From contig JAEXXW010000259.1 of the NCBI GenBank assembly GCA_023405565.1, forward strand, positions 1 to 8,894: a stretch of 8,894 nt of DNA, given 5' to 3'. Below the pieces are notes generated by a model, which saw nothing but the letters and a program-made list of their open reading frames with translations, had not been told where the DNA came from and did not search any database. Shown piece after piece: positions 5,848 to 8,894 of the stretch; the first letter of the stretch is position 1; each line of letters opens with the position of its first letter. Both the position numbers and the translations under genes were made by a program. Source of the stretch: Pseudomonadota bacterium. GTDB lineage: Bacteria > Pseudomonadota > Alphaproteobacteria > Rhizobiales > Xanthobacteraceae.

Positions 5848-6570
5848 ATGTCAGAGGCTTTCTTTACCGAGCCGACCACCGGTTATTGGCAGGACATCAC
5901 TGCCGATATTCCGTCGCGTTTTGTGGCCGCGCCACCCTATCGCTATGGTTATCCGGTGCGACTGCCGGACAACCGCGTTCTGGTGCTTCCACTTCGGCAA
6001 TTGCCATCCGGCGACAATGCGGTCGCCTCGCTGATCGCCAATCAGGCCGCTCATGTCGTGATTGCTGCGCTTGCCGACGCCATGGCTGAACAGGCGCGCA
6101 CCTTCCACGCCGACGTCATTGTCGGTCTGCCAACGCTCGGTTTTGCCTTTGCCGATCGTGTCGCGGAGCGGCTTGGTCATCCGCGCTTCGTGCCGCTCGG
6201 TTATTCGCGCAAGTTCTGGTACGATGACGCACTCTCGCAAGCAGTTCATTCGATAACCAGTCCGGAGCCCGGCAAGCTGCTGCGGCTCGATCCCAACATG
6301 CTGCCATTGCTCGATCATCGCCGTGTCGTGCTGGTGGACGATGCGATTTCGAGCGGTGCGACTGCCGTTGCAGCGGTGAGGCTGCTGCAGCGCATCGGCG
6401 TGCAGGTTGTCGGCATCGTGGTGGCAATGAAGCAGACCAATCGCTGGCAAGCAGAGATGGCGACGTTGGATGCGTCGCCGCCGGTGCGGGCGGTGTATGG
6501 CTGTCCGCTATTTCGTCGCGGTGATGACGGCTGGTGGCCGCTGGCTGAAACGCAGCCGGACATTCCCTGA
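5848..6570 (+). CDS. Type I phosphoribosyltransferase of unknown substrate
   Basis: The 240-residue protein has the hallmark PRPP-binding motif of type I phosphoribosyltransferases: VVLVDDAISSGAT at 160-172, with the acidic pair Asp164-Asp165 and the SSGAT loop. Upstream elements fit the fold: DVIVGLPTLGFAFADRVAERLG (about 89-110) resembles the region that carries the pyrophosphate loop in adenine/xanthine-type enzymes, and VVGIVVAMKQTNRW follows the motif. A substrate hood is probably made by the N-terminal segment (about 1-60). Enzymes of this fold make nucleotides from free bases, or act as regulators (PyrR) or in competence-like roles (ComF). I cannot tell which base, if any, is used, and the neighbours give no purine or pyrimidine context. 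A weak GGAAG lies 10 bases before the start. It converges with katG. Confidence 0.82.
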   Translation: MSEAFFTEPTTGYWQDITADIPSRFVAAPPYRYGYPVRLPDNRVLVLPLRQLPSGDNAVASLIANQAAHVVIAALADAMAEQARTFHADVIVGLPTLGFAFADRVAERLGHPRFVPLGYSRKFWYDDALSQAVHSITSPEPGKLLRLDPNMLPLLDHRRVVLVDDAISSGATAVAAVRLLQRIGVQVVGIVVAMKQTNRWQAEMATLDASPPVRAVYGCPLFRRGDDGWWPLAETQPDIP

Positions 6571-6585
6571 CGAGCGTCAGATAAC

Positions 6586-6610
6586 AAAAAGGGCGGCAAA
6601 TTTGCCGCCC
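6586..6610 (-). terminator. Intrinsic terminator between the convergent phosphoribosyltransferase and katG genes
   Basis: A perfect 20-base palindrome (6591-6610, GGGCGGCAAA and its complement) is followed on the minus strand by five T (plus-strand AAAAA at 6586-6590), 30 bases past the katG stop. It should end leftward katG transcription efficiently. On the plus strand the same hairpin lies 20 bases after the phosphoribosyltransferase stop, with only a broken pyrimidine tract behind it, so it may also act weakly in that direction. Confidence 0.88.
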
Positions 6611-6639
6611 CTTCTGTCTGCCTTTTATCGCTTGTTGCG

Positions 6640-8892
<2,253 letters not shown>

Positions 8893-8894
8893 GC

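Overview
The window reads as chromosomal DNA of a high-GC alphaproteobacterium, most likely from the Bradyrhizobium / Rhodopseudomonas / Afipia / Nitrobacter group. The strongest pointers are an Irr iron/heme regulator with the Bradyrhizobium-type heme regulatory motif (GCPWHD) lying back to back with fabA, and two copies of a 60-base palindromic repeat that I recall as abundant in this family. All genes are ordinary bacterial genes. I see no phage, insertion sequence, CRISPR array, tRNA or rRNA.

Layout from left to right. Bases 1-3 hold the start codon of a minus-strand gene that leaves the window. A minus-strand D-2-hydroxyacid dehydrogenase (103-1104) diverges from a plus-strand exported SH3-domain protein (1230-1763). 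A palindromic repeat begins at that gene's stop codon and is followed by the intrinsic terminator of irr, which is transcribed leftward (1899-2420). The irr-fabA intergenic region carries a near-consensus Irr-box-like palindrome. A rightward fatty acid cluster follows: fabA (2625-3155), a structured 194-base gap, fabB (3350-4570), an unrecognised 114-residue protein (4580-4924) and fabI (4921-5736), with a 4-base overlap between the last two. The second copy of the palindromic repeat starts at the fabI stop codon. A phosphoribosyltransferase of unknown substrate (5848-6570) then converges on katG (minus strand, 6640-8871), with a perfect 20-base palindromic terminator between them.

How the genes work together. 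FabA and FabB are the two enzymes of the classical anaerobic route to unsaturated fatty acids: FabA dehydrates and isomerises at C10, and FabB elongates the cis-3 product. FabI supplies enoyl reduction for each round of elongation. The small coupled ORF between fabB and fabI is the one member of this cluster with no assignable job. Irr and KatG are linked loosely through heme and iron: Irr senses heme status, and KatG is a heme enzyme that removes peroxide. The dehydrogenase and the SH3 protein look like unrelated housekeeping or envelope genes.

I did not find an exotic undescribed system. The points most worth a second look are the palindromic repeats that appear to supply two stop codons, the Irr-box-like site shared by irr and fabA, and the small ORF with atypical codon use inside the fab cluster.
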